Shown: piece by piece, positions 17,266-25,995 of the stretch
Layout of the letters: each line of letters starts with the position of its first letter
Numbering within the stretch: position 1 is the stretch's first letter
From: Plantactinospora mayteni
Lineage (GTDB): Bacteria; Actinomycetota; Actinomycetes; Mycobacteriales; Micromonosporaceae
Assembly (NCBI RefSeq): GCF_016862935.1
Contig: NZ_BONX01000049.1
Span: 105,147-169,146, forward strand
Direction: 5' to 3'
Length of the DNA stretch: 64,000 bases
The notes under the pieces: generated by a model
What the model was told of the DNA's origin: nothing
Seen by the model: only the letters and a program-made list of their open reading frames with translations
The model's database searches: none
Position numbers and translations under genes: made by a program

Positions 17266-18546
17266 TCAGCTCTTGTCGACCAGTCGGGACAGCGCCTCGG
17301 CCGCCCGCCAGCAGTCGTGGTACGTCGAGTAGAGCGGCACCGGGGCCAGCCGGATCACGTCCGGCTCCCGGTCGTCGACGAGTACCCCGTACTCCTGGGA
17401 CAGCCGCTCGGTCAGCGCGGCGGCCCCGCCCCGGCCGATCCGGACGGAGAGCTGGCAGCCGCGCCGGGCCGGATCGCGCGGGGTGAGCACGGTGAGCGGC
17501 CGGCCCGGGATGACCTGGTCGAGCAGTTCTTCGAGGAAGCCGGTCAACCGCTCGCTGCGGTCCCGCAGTGCGGGCATCCCGACCTGCGCGAAGATGGCCA
17601 GGGCGCTGCGCATCGGGGCCATCGCCAGCACCGGCGGGTTGGAGATCAGCCAGCCCTCCACGGTGGCCGGTGGCCGGGAGACCGGGGCCATCTCGAACCG
17701 GGTCGCCTCGTCAGTACCCCACCAGCCCTCGAACCGGTCCACCGTCGGGTCGCCGAGGTGCCGTTCGTGCACGAAGGCCCCGGCCAGCGCCCCCGGACCC
17801 GAGTTCAGGTATTTGTAGGTGCACCAGGCGGCGAAGTCCACGTCCCAGTCGTGCAGTGCCAGCGGCACGTTGCCGACCGCGTGCGCCAGGTCCCAGCCGA
17901 CCAGGGCGCCGGCCCGGTGCCCCGCCTCGGTGATCTCCGGGATCTCCATCAGCTCGCCGGTCAGGTAGTTGACCCCGCCGAGCAGGACCAGCGCCACCCG
18001 CTGCCCCTCCCGGTCGAGGTAGTCGAGCACGTCCTCGGTACGCAGGGTCTCCTCGCCGGGGCGGGGGCGCAGCCGGACCACGGCCTCGTCCGGGTCCAGC
18101 CCGTGGTGCCGGGCCTGGCTGCGCACCGCGTAGCTGTCGGACGGGAACGCGGTGTCCTCGATCACGATCCGGTCGCGGCCGGCCGTCGGCCGGTAGAACG
18201 AGACCATCAGCAGGTGCAGGTTGACCGTCAGCGAGTTCATCACCACGGTCTCGGCCGGCAGGGCGCCGACCAGCGACGCGCTCGGCCCGGTCAGTGATCG
18301 GTACGACGGCACCCAGGGCCGGTCGCCGGAGAAGTGGCCGGAGACGCCACGGGTGGCCCAGGTCTCCAGCTCGGCGTCGAGGTCGGCCCGGGCGGCCCGG
18401 GGTTGCAGCCCGAGCGAGTTGCCGACCAGGTAGGCGCTCTCGGCGTACCGGCCGCCCTCGGCCGGCGGCACGTGGAACAGGTGCCGGTGGCCGGGTTCGG
18501 CCTCGTCGCGGCGCCGGGCCGCCGCCTCCTGCTCCAGGCTGGTCAT
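17266..18546 (-). CDS. kynU: Kynureninase
   Basis: A 426-residue PLP enzyme cleaving kynurenine to anthranilate and alanine in tryptophan catabolism. It shows the N-terminal YLVGNSLGLQP, the PLP-binding WDLAHAVGN, and the lysine-bearing AAWCTYKYLNSGPG. The C-terminus ends in the small aminotransferase-type domain (DDREPDVIRLAPVPLYSTY). ATG at 18546 follows GAGGAG by about 10 nt; the open frame further upstream translates a repetitive DNA stretch. It follows kynA on the same strand, 190 nt downstream, and the pair is flanked by a divergent Lrp regulator. Confidence 0.95.
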   Translation of the reverse strand: MTSLEQEAAARRRDEAEPGHRHLFHVPPAEGGRYAESAYLVGNSLGLQPRAARADLDAELETWATRGVSGHFSGDRPWVPSYRSLTGPSASLVGALPAETVVMNSLTVNLHLLMVSFYRPTAGRDRIVIEDTAFPSDSYAVRSQARHHGLDPDEAVVRLRPRPGEETLRTEDVLDYLDREGQRVALVLLGGVNYLTGELMEIPEITEAGHRAGALVGWDLAHAVGNVPLALHDWDVDFAAWCTYKYLNSGPGALAGAFVHERHLGDPTVDRFEGWWGTDEATRFEMAPVSRPPATVEGWLISNPPVLAMAPMRSALAIFAQVGMPALRDRSERLTGFLEELLDQVIPGRPLTVLTPRDPARRGCQLSVRIGRGGAAALTERLSQEYGVLVDDREPDVIRLAPVPLYSTYHDCWRAAEALSRLVDKS

Positions 18547-18559
18547 CCGCTCGTCACTC

Positions 18560-18715
18560 CTCTGTCGCTCGCCCCGGCACGCCCGGGGCGGTACTCCGCT
18601 GTCGCTCACCGTCGGCGCCCCGGGGCGGTCCCGCCGCTGTCGCTCGCACCTTGGCACACCCCGGGGCGGTCCCGCCGCTGTCGCTCGCAGTCCGGCACAC
18701 GCCAGGGCGGTGACG
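18560..18715. repeat. Imperfect direct repeats of about 40 bp between kynA and kynU
   Basis: Three to four degenerate copies share the blocks GGCAC, CCCGGGGCGGT and CCGCTGTCGCTCGC. The best pair contains CCCCGGGGCGGTCCCGCCGC then TGTCGCTCGC. The array fills the gap between the two kynurenine genes and could form RNA structures affecting kynU. Confidence 0.75.
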
Positions 18716-18736
18716 GCGCGCACTCCATCTCCGGCG

Positions 18737-19672
18737 TTACATGTCCGTGCGGGCGGCCCACAGCTCGGGGAAGACCTCCCGGGCCATGCTCCGGCGCAGC
18801 CAGGCCGCGCCGGCCGAGCCGCCGGTGCCGACCTTCGCGCCCATGGTCCGGCGTACCGCCTTGAGGTGCTGGGCGCGCCAGTCGTCGAACTGCTCGACGA
18901 TCTCCACCAGGGTCTCACCGAGTTGTCGCAGGTGGTTGTCGGGCCCGGTGTCGGCGTAGATCTCCACCCAGGCGGCGGTCAGCTCGGCGCTCGGCTCGGC
19001 CTCGGCGGAGAAGTCCCGGTGCAGCAGCGCGTCCGGCAGCGCGAAGCCCCGGCGGGCCAGCAGGGCGGTCACCTCGTCCCAGAGGCTCGGCGCCCGGAGC
19101 GTCTCGACCAGTTCGGCGTGCACCTTCGGCTGCCGGTGGAACGGCCGGACCAGGGTGGCGGACTTCAGCCCGAGCAGGAACTCCAACTGCCGGTACATCG
19201 CGGACTGGAACCCGGAGCCCTCGCCGAGCAGGTTACGGAACCGGTTGAAGTCCGCCGGAGTCATCCAGCGCAGTCCGCGCCAGGCCGCGTTCAGCCCCTC
19301 CAGGTGCAGGGCGGCCCGGTGCAGCGGGGCGAGTGCGCCCCAGAGGTCGTCGGCGCGCAGCCGCTGCCGCGCCCCGCGCAGCTCGAAGCAGGTCAGCCCG
19401 AAGTACAGCTCCATGATCTGGCTGACCATCAGGAACGACATCTCGCCGGGATCCCGGCTCAGCGGCTGCTGGAGGCGGTGCAGCGTACTCGCGTGCACGT
19501 ACGCGTCGTACGGCGTCCGTTCGGCCGCTTCCAGGGTCGGCTCGCCACCGTTCGCCGCCGCCCGGGCGGCCCGCTGCGCGGCGTTGGCCGGGCGTACCCG
19601 GGGTCGGCCGGGTCGCCGCTGCCGCTGGGTACTCTCCACCGTCGCCTCCGTTCCGTTACGCGCTACCGTCAT
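18737..19672 (-). CDS. kynA: Tryptophan 2,3-dioxygenase
   Basis: A 311-residue heme dioxygenase making N-formylkynurenine from tryptophan. Typical parts are MSFLMVSQIMELYF, the region EGLNAAW, HRQPKVHAELVETL, and the heme-pocket/substrate loop GTGGSAGAAWLRRSM. ATG at 19672, preceded by GGAGAG, is chosen. Residues 1-45 are a basic, Arg-rich leader not present in the family core. Formamidase (kynB), needed between kynA and kynU, is not encoded nearby and must be supplied elsewhere. Confidence 0.94.
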   Translation of the reverse strand: MTVARNGTEATVESTQRQRRPGRPRVRPANAAQRAARAAANGGEPTLEAAERTPYDAYVHASTLHRLQQPLSRDPGEMSFLMVSQIMELYFGLTCFELRGARQRLRADDLWGALAPLHRAALHLEGLNAAWRGLRWMTPADFNRFRNLLGEGSGFQSAMYRQLEFLLGLKSATLVRPFHRQPKVHAELVETLRAPSLWDEVTALLARRGFALPDALLHRDFSAEAEPSAELTAAWVEIYADTGPDNHLRQLGETLVEIVEQFDDWRAQHLKAVRRTMGAKVGTGGSAGAAWLRRSMAREVFPELWAARTDM

Positions 19673-19820
19673 GATCTCTCCGCCCCACCGCCGGACGGAA
19701 TGCCGGACCAACGGCGGTACGAGCCCAGATCCAGCGGTTGGGTGGTTCGGCACCGGAGTGGCTTAACGTTTGAAAGGTTGATCCGAGGATTCGCGGTTAC
19801 GTCACGGGGAGTGAACGACG

Positions 19821-20273
19821 ATGGACGACATGGACTGGGCGCTGCTCCGGGAACTCCAGGCCGACGCCCGGCTCTCGTTCAGCGAACTCTCCCGCCGGGT
19901 GCACCTCTCGCCGCCGGCCGTCGCCGAACGGGTCCGCCGGCTGGAGGAGGCCGGCGTGGTGACCGGGTACCACGCGCACGTCGACCTGGCCCGGGCCGGC
20001 CGGAACGTGGTGGCGATGATCCGAATGTCCTGTTACGGGGCGCGCTGCATCCTCCGCGACCCGGAGGTACCGGACTGGCCGGAGATCCTGGAGATACACC
20101 GGATCACCGGGGACGCGTGCAGCATGCTCAAGGTCGCGGCCGAGTCGATCGAGGCGTTCGAGCAGGTCATCGACCGTCTCGCCCCGTACGGGCAGCCGTC
20201 GAGCACGATGGTGCTCTCCAGCCCGCTGGACTGGCACCCGGTGCTCCCGATTCCCCCCGCGCAGGGCGGCTGA
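19821..20273 (+). CDS. Lrp/AsnC-family regulator, likely of the kyn operon
   Basis: A 150-residue regulator: an N-terminal winged helix (LLRELQADARLSFSELSRRV, recognition helix SPPAVAERVRRLEEAG) and a C-terminal RAM ligand-binding domain (HRITGDACSMLKVAAES). It is transcribed away from kynA across 148 nt, so by analogy with KynR it probably senses tryptophan or kynurenine and controls kynA-kynU. This is inference from position. A TTAACGTTTGAAAGGTT stretch in the spacer is a candidate binding or promoter site. Confidence 0.9.
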   Translation: MDDMDWALLRELQADARLSFSELSRRVHLSPPAVAERVRRLEEAGVVTGYHAHVDLARAGRNVVAMIRMSCYGARCILRDPEVPDWPEILEIHRITGDACSMLKVAAESIEAFEQVIDRLAPYGQPSSTMVLSSPLDWHPVLPIPPAQGG

Positions 20274-20422
20274 CCGGGGCGACAGTCCGGTTGTCGGCCC
20301 GCCCGGAGGCGTGTGTGCTCCGGGTCGGTGGGAACACGTCACCCGACGACGGTCGCGCACCCGATCCGCGCCCGACGCGACGGGTGCCCGGCCGAGGGGA
20401 TGCACCGCCGGGGAGGGAAGTC

Positions 20423-20944
20423 ATGCTCACTGCCAAGGTCGTCGGCCGTACGATCGCCGCCGGCGTCACCGTAGCCGCCCTGGTCCCCGGGCCACTGTTC
20501 GGGAACGTGACCGAGGTACGGGCCGGACCGAACACCTTCGTGGAGGTCACCCCGAACACCGTCCAGGCGGGTAGCCGGGTCAACATCCGGGCGAGCTGCG
20601 ACGGCGCGAACAACCAGCAGGCCACGGTGCACTCGGACGCCTTCGGCCGGGTGATCCTGCGGCCCGACAACGGCTTCCTCACCGCATCGGTGACGGTCCC
20701 GGGCAGCAAGGCGCCGGGGGCGTACGCGGTCAACCTGAGCTGCCAGCAGAACGGCAACAACGCCACCACCACGCTGACCGTGGTGAACATGAGTCAGGGC
20801 AGCCAGGGGCCGGCCACCGGTGGCGGCGGTACGGCCACCGGCCCGGGCGGGGCGATGATGATCGCCGGTGGTCTCGGCATCGTCGTGCTCGCGATCGGGT
20901 TCGGGATGGCCGGCCGGCGACGGCGTGCCGAACCGAGTAGCTGA
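20423..20944 (+). CDS. Exported surface protein with C-terminal membrane anchor, paired with sortase
   Basis: A 173-residue exported protein. Residues 1-33 look like a signal peptide. Residues of about 35-125 form a beta-rich domain with two cysteines (ASCDG and LSCQQ), like the small Ig-like domain seen before sortases in actinomycetes. A Gly/Thr-rich linker leads to a membrane helix (MMIAGGLGIVVLAIGFGMAG) and a basic RRRR tail. No LPxTG is present; PATGG before the helix could be a non-standard sorting site. ATG at 20423 follows GGGAGGGAAG. The sortase gene starts 15 nt after its stop. Confidence 0.8.
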   Translation: MLTAKVVGRTIAAGVTVAALVPGPLFGNVTEVRAGPNTFVEVTPNTVQAGSRVNIRASCDGANNQQATVHSDAFGRVILRPDNGFLTASVTVPGSKAPGAYAVNLSCQQNGNNATTTLTVVNMSQGSQGPATGGGGTATGPGGAMMIAGGLGIVVLAIGFGMAGRRRRAEPSS

Positions 20945-20958
20945 CCCGCGGATCGGGC

Positions 20959-21786
20959 ATGTTCCGCTTCCCCACGGGCGACGGCACGTGGCGGGGCCGG
21001 ACCGGCCGGTGGTGGGCGCGTACCGGCCGGTGGCGACGCCGTACGGCCCGGCTCGCCCGGCAGGCCACCGCGGCGAGCATCACCAGCCCGGATCCGACCG
21101 ACGGCACCCCGCCCGGCACCCTGGACCCGGCGCCACCCCGGCGGGCCCGACGGACGAACCGGCGTCGGTGGGCCTGGCGTCCCGGACCGGCACCCGTGAT
21201 CACCCTGCTGCTGGGCCTGCTCGTCACCCTCTTCGGGGTGCAGAGCGTCACCGGGATCACCCTGCTGCCCAGTGGGATGCCGTTCGGCGCTCCGGCGCCG
21301 CCCCGAAAGTTTCCGGTGCTGGAGTCGAGCCCGCCGGTCGGGATCGGCATCCGGTCGCTCGGCCTGACCGCACAGGTGCATCCGGTCGGGGTCGCACCGG
21401 ACGGCACCATCGAGGTACCGGCGTCGGACCGCCGCGACGAGGCCGGTTGGTACAGCCAGAGCCCGACCCCGGGCCAGTACGGGCCATCGGTGATCGTCGG
21501 CCACGTCGACACCCGGACCGGGCCGGCCGTCTTCCACGACCTGGCCGGGCTGCGCCCCGGCTCGAAGATCGAGATCAACCGGGAGGACGAGTCGGTGGCG
21601 GTCTTCGAGGTCAACTCCGTCAAGCGGTTCGACAAGTCGGAGCTGCCGGTCGACCGGGTCTACGGCGACTTCAGTCGGCCCTCGCTCCGGCTGATCACCT
21701 GCGGCGGTCGCTGGGTCGGCGGCGCCACCGGGTACGCCGACAACGTGATCGTCTTCGCGTCCCTGGTCTCGGCCCGGCACACCTGA
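20959..21786 (+). CDS. Class F sortase
   Basis: A 275-residue membrane-anchored transpeptidase. A basic N-terminus of about 80 residues precedes one membrane helix (APVITLLLGLLVTLFGVQSV). The catalytic domain shows the class F features VGVAPDGTIEVP, GWYSQSPTPGQYGPSVIVGH (catalytic His), and LRLITCGGR (catalytic Cys with Arg). It should cleave a C-terminal sorting motif and attach proteins to the wall or to another acceptor. It forms a two-gene unit with the anchored surface protein upstream. The LPITG protein at 50033 is another possible substrate. Confidence 0.9.
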   Translation: MFRFPTGDGTWRGRTGRWWARTGRWRRRTARLARQATAASITSPDPTDGTPPGTLDPAPPRRARRTNRRRWAWRPGPAPVITLLLGLLVTLFGVQSVTGITLLPSGMPFGAPAPPRKFPVLESSPPVGIGIRSLGLTAQVHPVGVAPDGTIEVPASDRRDEAGWYSQSPTPGQYGPSVIVGHVDTRTGPAVFHDLAGLRPGSKIEINREDESVAVFEVNSVKRFDKSELPVDRVYGDFSRPSLRLITCGGRWVGGATGYADNVIVFASLVSARHT

Positions 21787-21791
21787 GGTGC

Positions 21792-22325
21792 TCAGGCGGC
21801 CTCGGCCTCGCGCAGGTCCAGCCAGTCCGCCCAGCGCGGGTCCGGCGCCCGGTGCCCCAGCACCCGCCAGGCGATGCCCTTCGGCGCGGCCGGCAGCGAG
21901 TGCAGCCGCCAGCCCAGCTCCGCCGGGGTCTTGTCACCCTTGGTGTGGTTGCACTTGGCGCAGGCCGCCACGACGTTCTCCCAGGCGTGCCGGCCGCCCC
22001 GGCTGCGCGGGAAGACGTGGTCGATGGTCTCGGCCGGGCCCCGGCAGTAGACGCAGCGCCAGTTGTCCCGGGCGAAGATCGCCCGGCGGGAGAGCCCGAC
22101 GTGCGTCCGGTACGGCACCCGGACGAACCGGGTCAGCCGGACCACCGACGGCACCGGCAGGGAGTTGCGGGCACTGTGCAGGATCCCCTCCCCGTCGGCC
22201 ACGCAGACGGCCTTGGCGGAGAGAACCAGGATGGCGGCTCGACGCACTGAAACGACACACAGCGGCTCATAGGTGGCATTGAGCACCAACGCTCCGGAGC
22301 CCACCGTGGGTCGTATGTCAGGCAT
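21792..22325 (-). CDS. HNH endonuclease family protein
   Basis: A 177-residue protein with a zinc-finger HNH domain: CVYC and CAKCN bracket TIDHVFPRSRGGRHAWEN, giving the His-Asn-His metal finger. The N-terminal half (LVLNATYEPLCVVSVRRAAI) is the conserved actinobacterial extension. It may nick or cut DNA, but the cellular role is unknown. ATG at 22325 is supported by GAGGGTGAG upstream. It converges on the sortase gene with only 5 nt between stops. A related gene lies near glbO in mycobacteria, to my recollection. Confidence 0.9.
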   Translation of the reverse strand: MPDIRPTVGSGALVLNATYEPLCVVSVRRAAILVLSAKAVCVADGEGILHSARNSLPVPSVVRLTRFVRVPYRTHVGLSRRAIFARDNWRCVYCRGPAETIDHVFPRSRGGRHAWENVVAACAKCNHTKGDKTPAELGWRLHSLPAAPKGIAWRVLGHRAPDPRWADWLDLREAEAA

Positions 22326-22665
22326 CGCGCTCACCCTCTCGGTTGTTTCGCGTCCGCTCCCTCGCCCGCCTGGTGCCGGCCCCGCCCCCGGTGGCCGGTC
22401 GGCAGCACGCACCGACAGGCCGCCACGACCACGGCCGACGCCGGCAGATCACCGGCGTCCGTGCGCCAATAGTCCCCGATAGCTGGCGCGATTGCACGTA
22501 CTAATCGGGGGTCCCGCAGAAAGCTTTCACGTCCCGTGGCAAGATGACCGGTTCCGTCCCCCACCCGGGTCCGAGGTGGCGTGGGCGCCGGCCTGGCCAG
22601 GGCGTCCGCCACGAGGCGGCGGGTCGGCCGAGACCGGCGGACGCCGGTACGGTACGAAGGCAACC
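22326..22665. other. Divergent promoter region between HNH and mscS genes
   Basis: No gene seen. The one visible structure is an inverted repeat CCCCGAT (22474-22480) and ATCGGGG (22504-22510), with an A/T-richer centre around ATTGCACGTACTA. It is a possible operator or stem. Promoters for both flanking genes must lie here. Confidence 0.45.
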
Positions 22666-23724
22666 GTGAACCCCACGACGCTGATCACTGCCGCCGGGCT
22701 CGGAATGCCGCAGCCCGAGACGCCGGACCCGAAGCCGAGCTGCCAGGACACTCCGCTCTGCGACCTGGTCTTCGGGGTGACCAAGTCGGCGTGGTTCGCC
22801 GAGGGGAGCAACCTCTTCCTGATCAAGCCGGCCACGATCGTGCTGATCCTGCTGGTGGCGATCCTGCTCCGCTTCCTGCTGCACCGGACCATCGACCGGC
22901 TGGTGCGGAGCACCTCGGAGAGCCGGATCCCGGCGGTGCTCCGGCCGCTGCGGGAACGGATCCCCAGCGCCGCGCCCGACCCGCAGGCCGTCGTACCCGA
23001 ACGGCGCCGGCAGCGGGCCGAGGCGATCGGCTCGGTGCTGCGCAGCATGACCACGGCGGTGGTCTTCGCGATCGCCGTGCTACAGATCCTCAGCGAACTC
23101 AGCTTCGACCTCGCCCCGTTGCTGGCCAGTGCCGGCATCGCCGGCCTGGCCCTCGGGTTCGGCGCCCAGACGCTGGTCAAGGACCTGCTCGCCGGGCTGT
23201 TCATGCTGCTGGAGGACCAGTACGGGGTCGGTGACACGGTGGACCTGGGCGAGGCGACCGGGGTGGTCGAGGCGGTCGGCCTGCGGATCACCACCGTCCG
23301 GGACGCCCGTGGGGTGGTCTGGTACATCCGCAACGGCGAGATCATCCGGGTCGGCAACAAGAGCCAGGGCTGGGCGATGGTCGTGGTGGACATCCCGATC
23401 GGCTTCGCCCGTACCGAGGAGGCCACTGCGGTACTGCGGACCGCCGCCGCCTCGGTCGCGGTCGACCCGGAGCTGGCGCCCGAGCTGATGGAGCCGCCGG
23501 AGGTGGTCGGGGTCGAGCAGATCACCGTGGACGGTTCGGTGATCCGGACGGTCGCCAAGACCACCGCCGAGGGGCAACTCCCGGTCTCCCGCGAACTGCG
23601 CCGCCGGCTGGCCGAGGCGCTGGAGAACTCCGGCATCACCGCCGGCATCGCGGCGACCAGGATGTTCCCCCGGCCGTCGACCCCACCGGCCGACGGCGAG
23701 ACCGGCCAGGGTGGAGCCACCTGA
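22666..23724 (+). CDS. Mechanosensitive channel MscS family protein
   Basis: A 352-residue channel opening under membrane tension to release solutes. It has a first helix (ATIVLILLVAILLRFLL), a second (TTAVVFAIAVLQILSEL), and the pore-lining TM3 with the alternating Gly/Ala pattern GIAGLALGFGAQTLVKDLLA, followed by the beta domain (EDQYGVGDTVDLGEATGVVE) and the alpha/beta C-terminus. The start is GTG at 22666, preceded by AAGG. The N-terminal 30 residues hold two cysteines (KPSCQDTPLCDL). It is probably monocistronic. Confidence 0.92.
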   Translation: MNPTTLITAAGLGMPQPETPDPKPSCQDTPLCDLVFGVTKSAWFAEGSNLFLIKPATIVLILLVAILLRFLLHRTIDRLVRSTSESRIPAVLRPLRERIPSAAPDPQAVVPERRRQRAEAIGSVLRSMTTAVVFAIAVLQILSELSFDLAPLLASAGIAGLALGFGAQTLVKDLLAGLFMLLEDQYGVGDTVDLGEATGVVEAVGLRITTVRDARGVVWYIRNGEIIRVGNKSQGWAMVVVDIPIGFARTEEATAVLRTAAASVAVDPELAPELMEPPEVVGVEQITVDGSVIRTVAKTTAEGQLPVSRELRRRLAEALENSGITAGIAATRMFPRPSTPPADGETGQGGAT

Positions 23725-24089
23725 GCGCGCCATCCAGCGTGATCACCCCGTGGGCGTATGGCAACCGGCGCCTCGCCGGCCGGCTGCCGCACCCTCGGAA
23801 CGGGTCGGCACGGGGTACCCCGGACGGTGCCGTGGGCGTACCGGACGGCCCGGACGGAGGGCCGCCCGTCAGGGGTCGCGTACCGCGCGGGCGGTCGGGT
23901 ATCGTCCGTTCGACCAGTCGGAGATGCGACGATCTATCCGTTCGCCCTAGCCAGTCGTCATACGATCGGGCAGAATCCAGAACTAGCTCCCTCCCGGAGC
24001 GTAACGAAGACCTTGCTGATCCGAACGTCTAACGTTCCCGGCAGCCCCATCACATTTGGTCAGCGGTCGAGAACGATGGAGGCCCACCG
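23725..24089. other. Intergenic region with possible operator before the MFS gene
   Basis: No gene supported. The sequence becomes A/T-richer from about 23940. A palindrome GAACGT-CTA-ACGTTC lies at 24023-24037, about 52 nt before the MFS start codon, and TTGCTGATCC sits just before it. It could be an operator for a regulator of the transporter (inference). Confidence 0.45.
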
Positions 24090-25457
24090 GTGTCCAAAGA
24101 GACACACACTCCCGAGCGGCCGGCAACCTTTCGGGAGGTGTTCGCCCAGCGTGAATACCGGGCGGTCTTCGCGGCCACCGTACTGACCTGGACCGGCGAC
24201 TATCTCGCCAAGGCCGCCGTCACGCTGCTGGTCTACCAGCAGAGCGAGTCCGTGGCCCTCTCGGCTGCCGCCTTCGCCATCAGCTACCTTCCGTGGCTGA
24301 TCGGCGGCCCACTGCTCACCACGCTCGCCGACCGGTACCCGTACCGGACGGTCATGGTGATCTGCGACCTCGTCCGACTGCCGCTGTACGCCGCCATCGC
24401 GATCGACGGCCTGGACACGCCGGTGATCCTGGCGCTGCTCTTCGCCGCGACCCTGGCGAATCCGCCCAGCCAAGCGGCCCGGTCCGCGATGCTCCCGCTG
24501 CTGCTCAGCGGAGACCGGCTGGTGGTGGCGCTCTCCCTGCACGGCAGCACGGCACAGGCGGCACAGGTCTTCGGCTACGCCGTCGGGGCCGGCATCGCGC
24601 TCTACAGTCCGGCGCTGGCCCTGCTGCTCAACGCCGCCGCCTTCGGGCTCTCCGCGACGATCCTCTGGTTCGGTGTCCGGCACCGGCCCGCCGTACCGCC
24701 CGAGCAGGGCCGGCGGAATCTGCTCCGGGAGACCGGCGCCGGCTTCGCCCTGGTGTTCGGCACCCCGGTGCTGCGGGCCATCGCGATCATGGTGTTCTGC
24801 GCGATGCTCTTCGCGATCGTGCCGGAGGGGCTCGCCGCGGCCTGGGCCACCGAGTTCGCGGGTTCGGGTGCCGACCGGAGCGCCACCCAGGCACTGATCA
24901 TGATCGCCGCACCGGCCGGCTTCATCCTCGGTGGCCTGCTGGTCGGCCGGGGTCTCCGGCCGGAGCTGCGCCGGTCCCTCGTGCGGCCGTTCGCGGTACT
25001 CGCCCCGCTGGCCCTGGTGCCCGCCCTGTTCGACCCGCCGCCGGTGGTGGTCGCGCTGCTGGCCGCGGTCGCCGGCTTCGCGGTCGCCGGGCTGATGCCG
25101 GTGACGAACGGGCTGTTCGTGCTGGCCCTGCCGCACGGCTACCGGGCCCGGGCGAACGGCGTGATGAACACCGGCGTGCAGGTGACGCAGGGCGTGGCGG
25201 TACTCGCCACCGGCCTGCTGGCCGAGCGGTTCACCATTCCCCGGGTGGTGGGGCTGTGGAGCGCCGCCGGAGTGCTGCTGATGCTGTTGCTGGCGCTGCG
25301 CTGGCCGCAGGCCGAGCGGTTCGACGCGGCGATCGCGGAGGCCCGGCGCCGCTCCGCCGACCCCCAGGCCGCGGTCGGGCCGGGGAAGCGGCCGGCGGAG
25401 ACGTCCCCGCCCAACCCCCGGCCGCCCTCCTCCGAGGCCGGCATCGGCGCGGTCTGA
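24090..25457 (+). CDS. Major facilitator superfamily transporter
   Basis: A 455-residue membrane protein with about 10-12 predicted helices and the MFS loop 2-3 motif in the form TLADRYPYRTVM. The fold matches the MFS_3/enterobactin exporter-like group. The C-terminal 50 residues are a hydrophilic Pro-rich tail. GTG at 24090 follows GGAGG by 9 nt. Substrate unknown; no local biosynthetic cluster suggests one. Confidence 0.88.
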   Translation: MSKETHTPERPATFREVFAQREYRAVFAATVLTWTGDYLAKAAVTLLVYQQSESVALSAAAFAISYLPWLIGGPLLTTLADRYPYRTVMVICDLVRLPLYAAIAIDGLDTPVILALLFAATLANPPSQAARSAMLPLLLSGDRLVVALSLHGSTAQAAQVFGYAVGAGIALYSPALALLLNAAAFGLSATILWFGVRHRPAVPPEQGRRNLLRETGAGFALVFGTPVLRAIAIMVFCAMLFAIVPEGLAAAWATEFAGSGADRSATQALIMIAAPAGFILGGLLVGRGLRPELRRSLVRPFAVLAPLALVPALFDPPPVVVALLAAVAGFAVAGLMPVTNGLFVLALPHGYRARANGVMNTGVQVTQGVAVLATGLLAERFTIPRVVGLWSAAGVLLMLLLALRWPQAERFDAAIAEARRRSADPQAAVGPGKRPAETSPPNPRPPSSEAGIGAV

Positions 25458-25547
25458 GCCCCTGCACCGCTGTGCTGTGAGCCAGCCCGCACCGGGGCGA
25501 CGGCTCCGACTGCGGTCGATCGCCGAGCCGGATGGCAGGATGGAGCG

Positions 25548-25979
25548 GTGAATCCCGCAGGTGAGCGAGAGCAGACCCGCCCGTCGGCGACCTTCTACGA
25601 GGAGATCGGCGGCGAACCGACCTTCCGGAGACTGGTCGACGAGTTCTACGCGGGTGTCGCCACCGACCCGGTGCTCCGGCCGATGTACCCGGAGGCGGAC
25701 CTCGGCCCGGCGGCTGACCGGCTCACGCTCTTCCTGATCCAGTACTGGGGCGGGCCGAACACCTACTCGGCGCAGCGTGGGCATCCCCGGCTCCGGATGC
25801 GGCACGCGCCGTTCCGGGTCGGGCCGGTCGAGCGGGACGCCTGGCTACGGCACATGCGCCGGGCCGTGGACCGGCTGGAACTCTCGCCGGAGCAGGACGA
25901 GACGCTCTGGCAGTACCTCGAACGGGCCGCGTACTTCATGGTCAACACCATGGACGAGACGCCGGGGCCGGCACACTGA
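25548..25979 (+). CDS. glbO: Group II truncated hemoglobin (trHbO)
   Basis: A 143-residue heme protein. It has the start FYEEIGGEPTFRRLVDEFY, the E-helix region and YWGGPNTYSAQRGHPRLRMR, and the proximal heme His in MRHAPF. The Trp at G8 (AWLRHM) is typical of group II. It probably handles O2 or reactive oxygen/nitrogen species at the membrane, as proposed for mycobacterial GlbO. The start is GTG at 25548. It converges on the YbjN-like gene with 16 nt between them. Confidence 0.93.
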   Translation: MNPAGEREQTRPSATFYEEIGGEPTFRRLVDEFYAGVATDPVLRPMYPEADLGPAADRLTLFLIQYWGGPNTYSAQRGHPRLRMRHAPFRVGPVERDAWLRHMRRAVDRLELSPEQDETLWQYLERAAYFMVNTMDETPGPAH

Positions 25980-25995
25980 GCGCGGGCGTCCGCCC

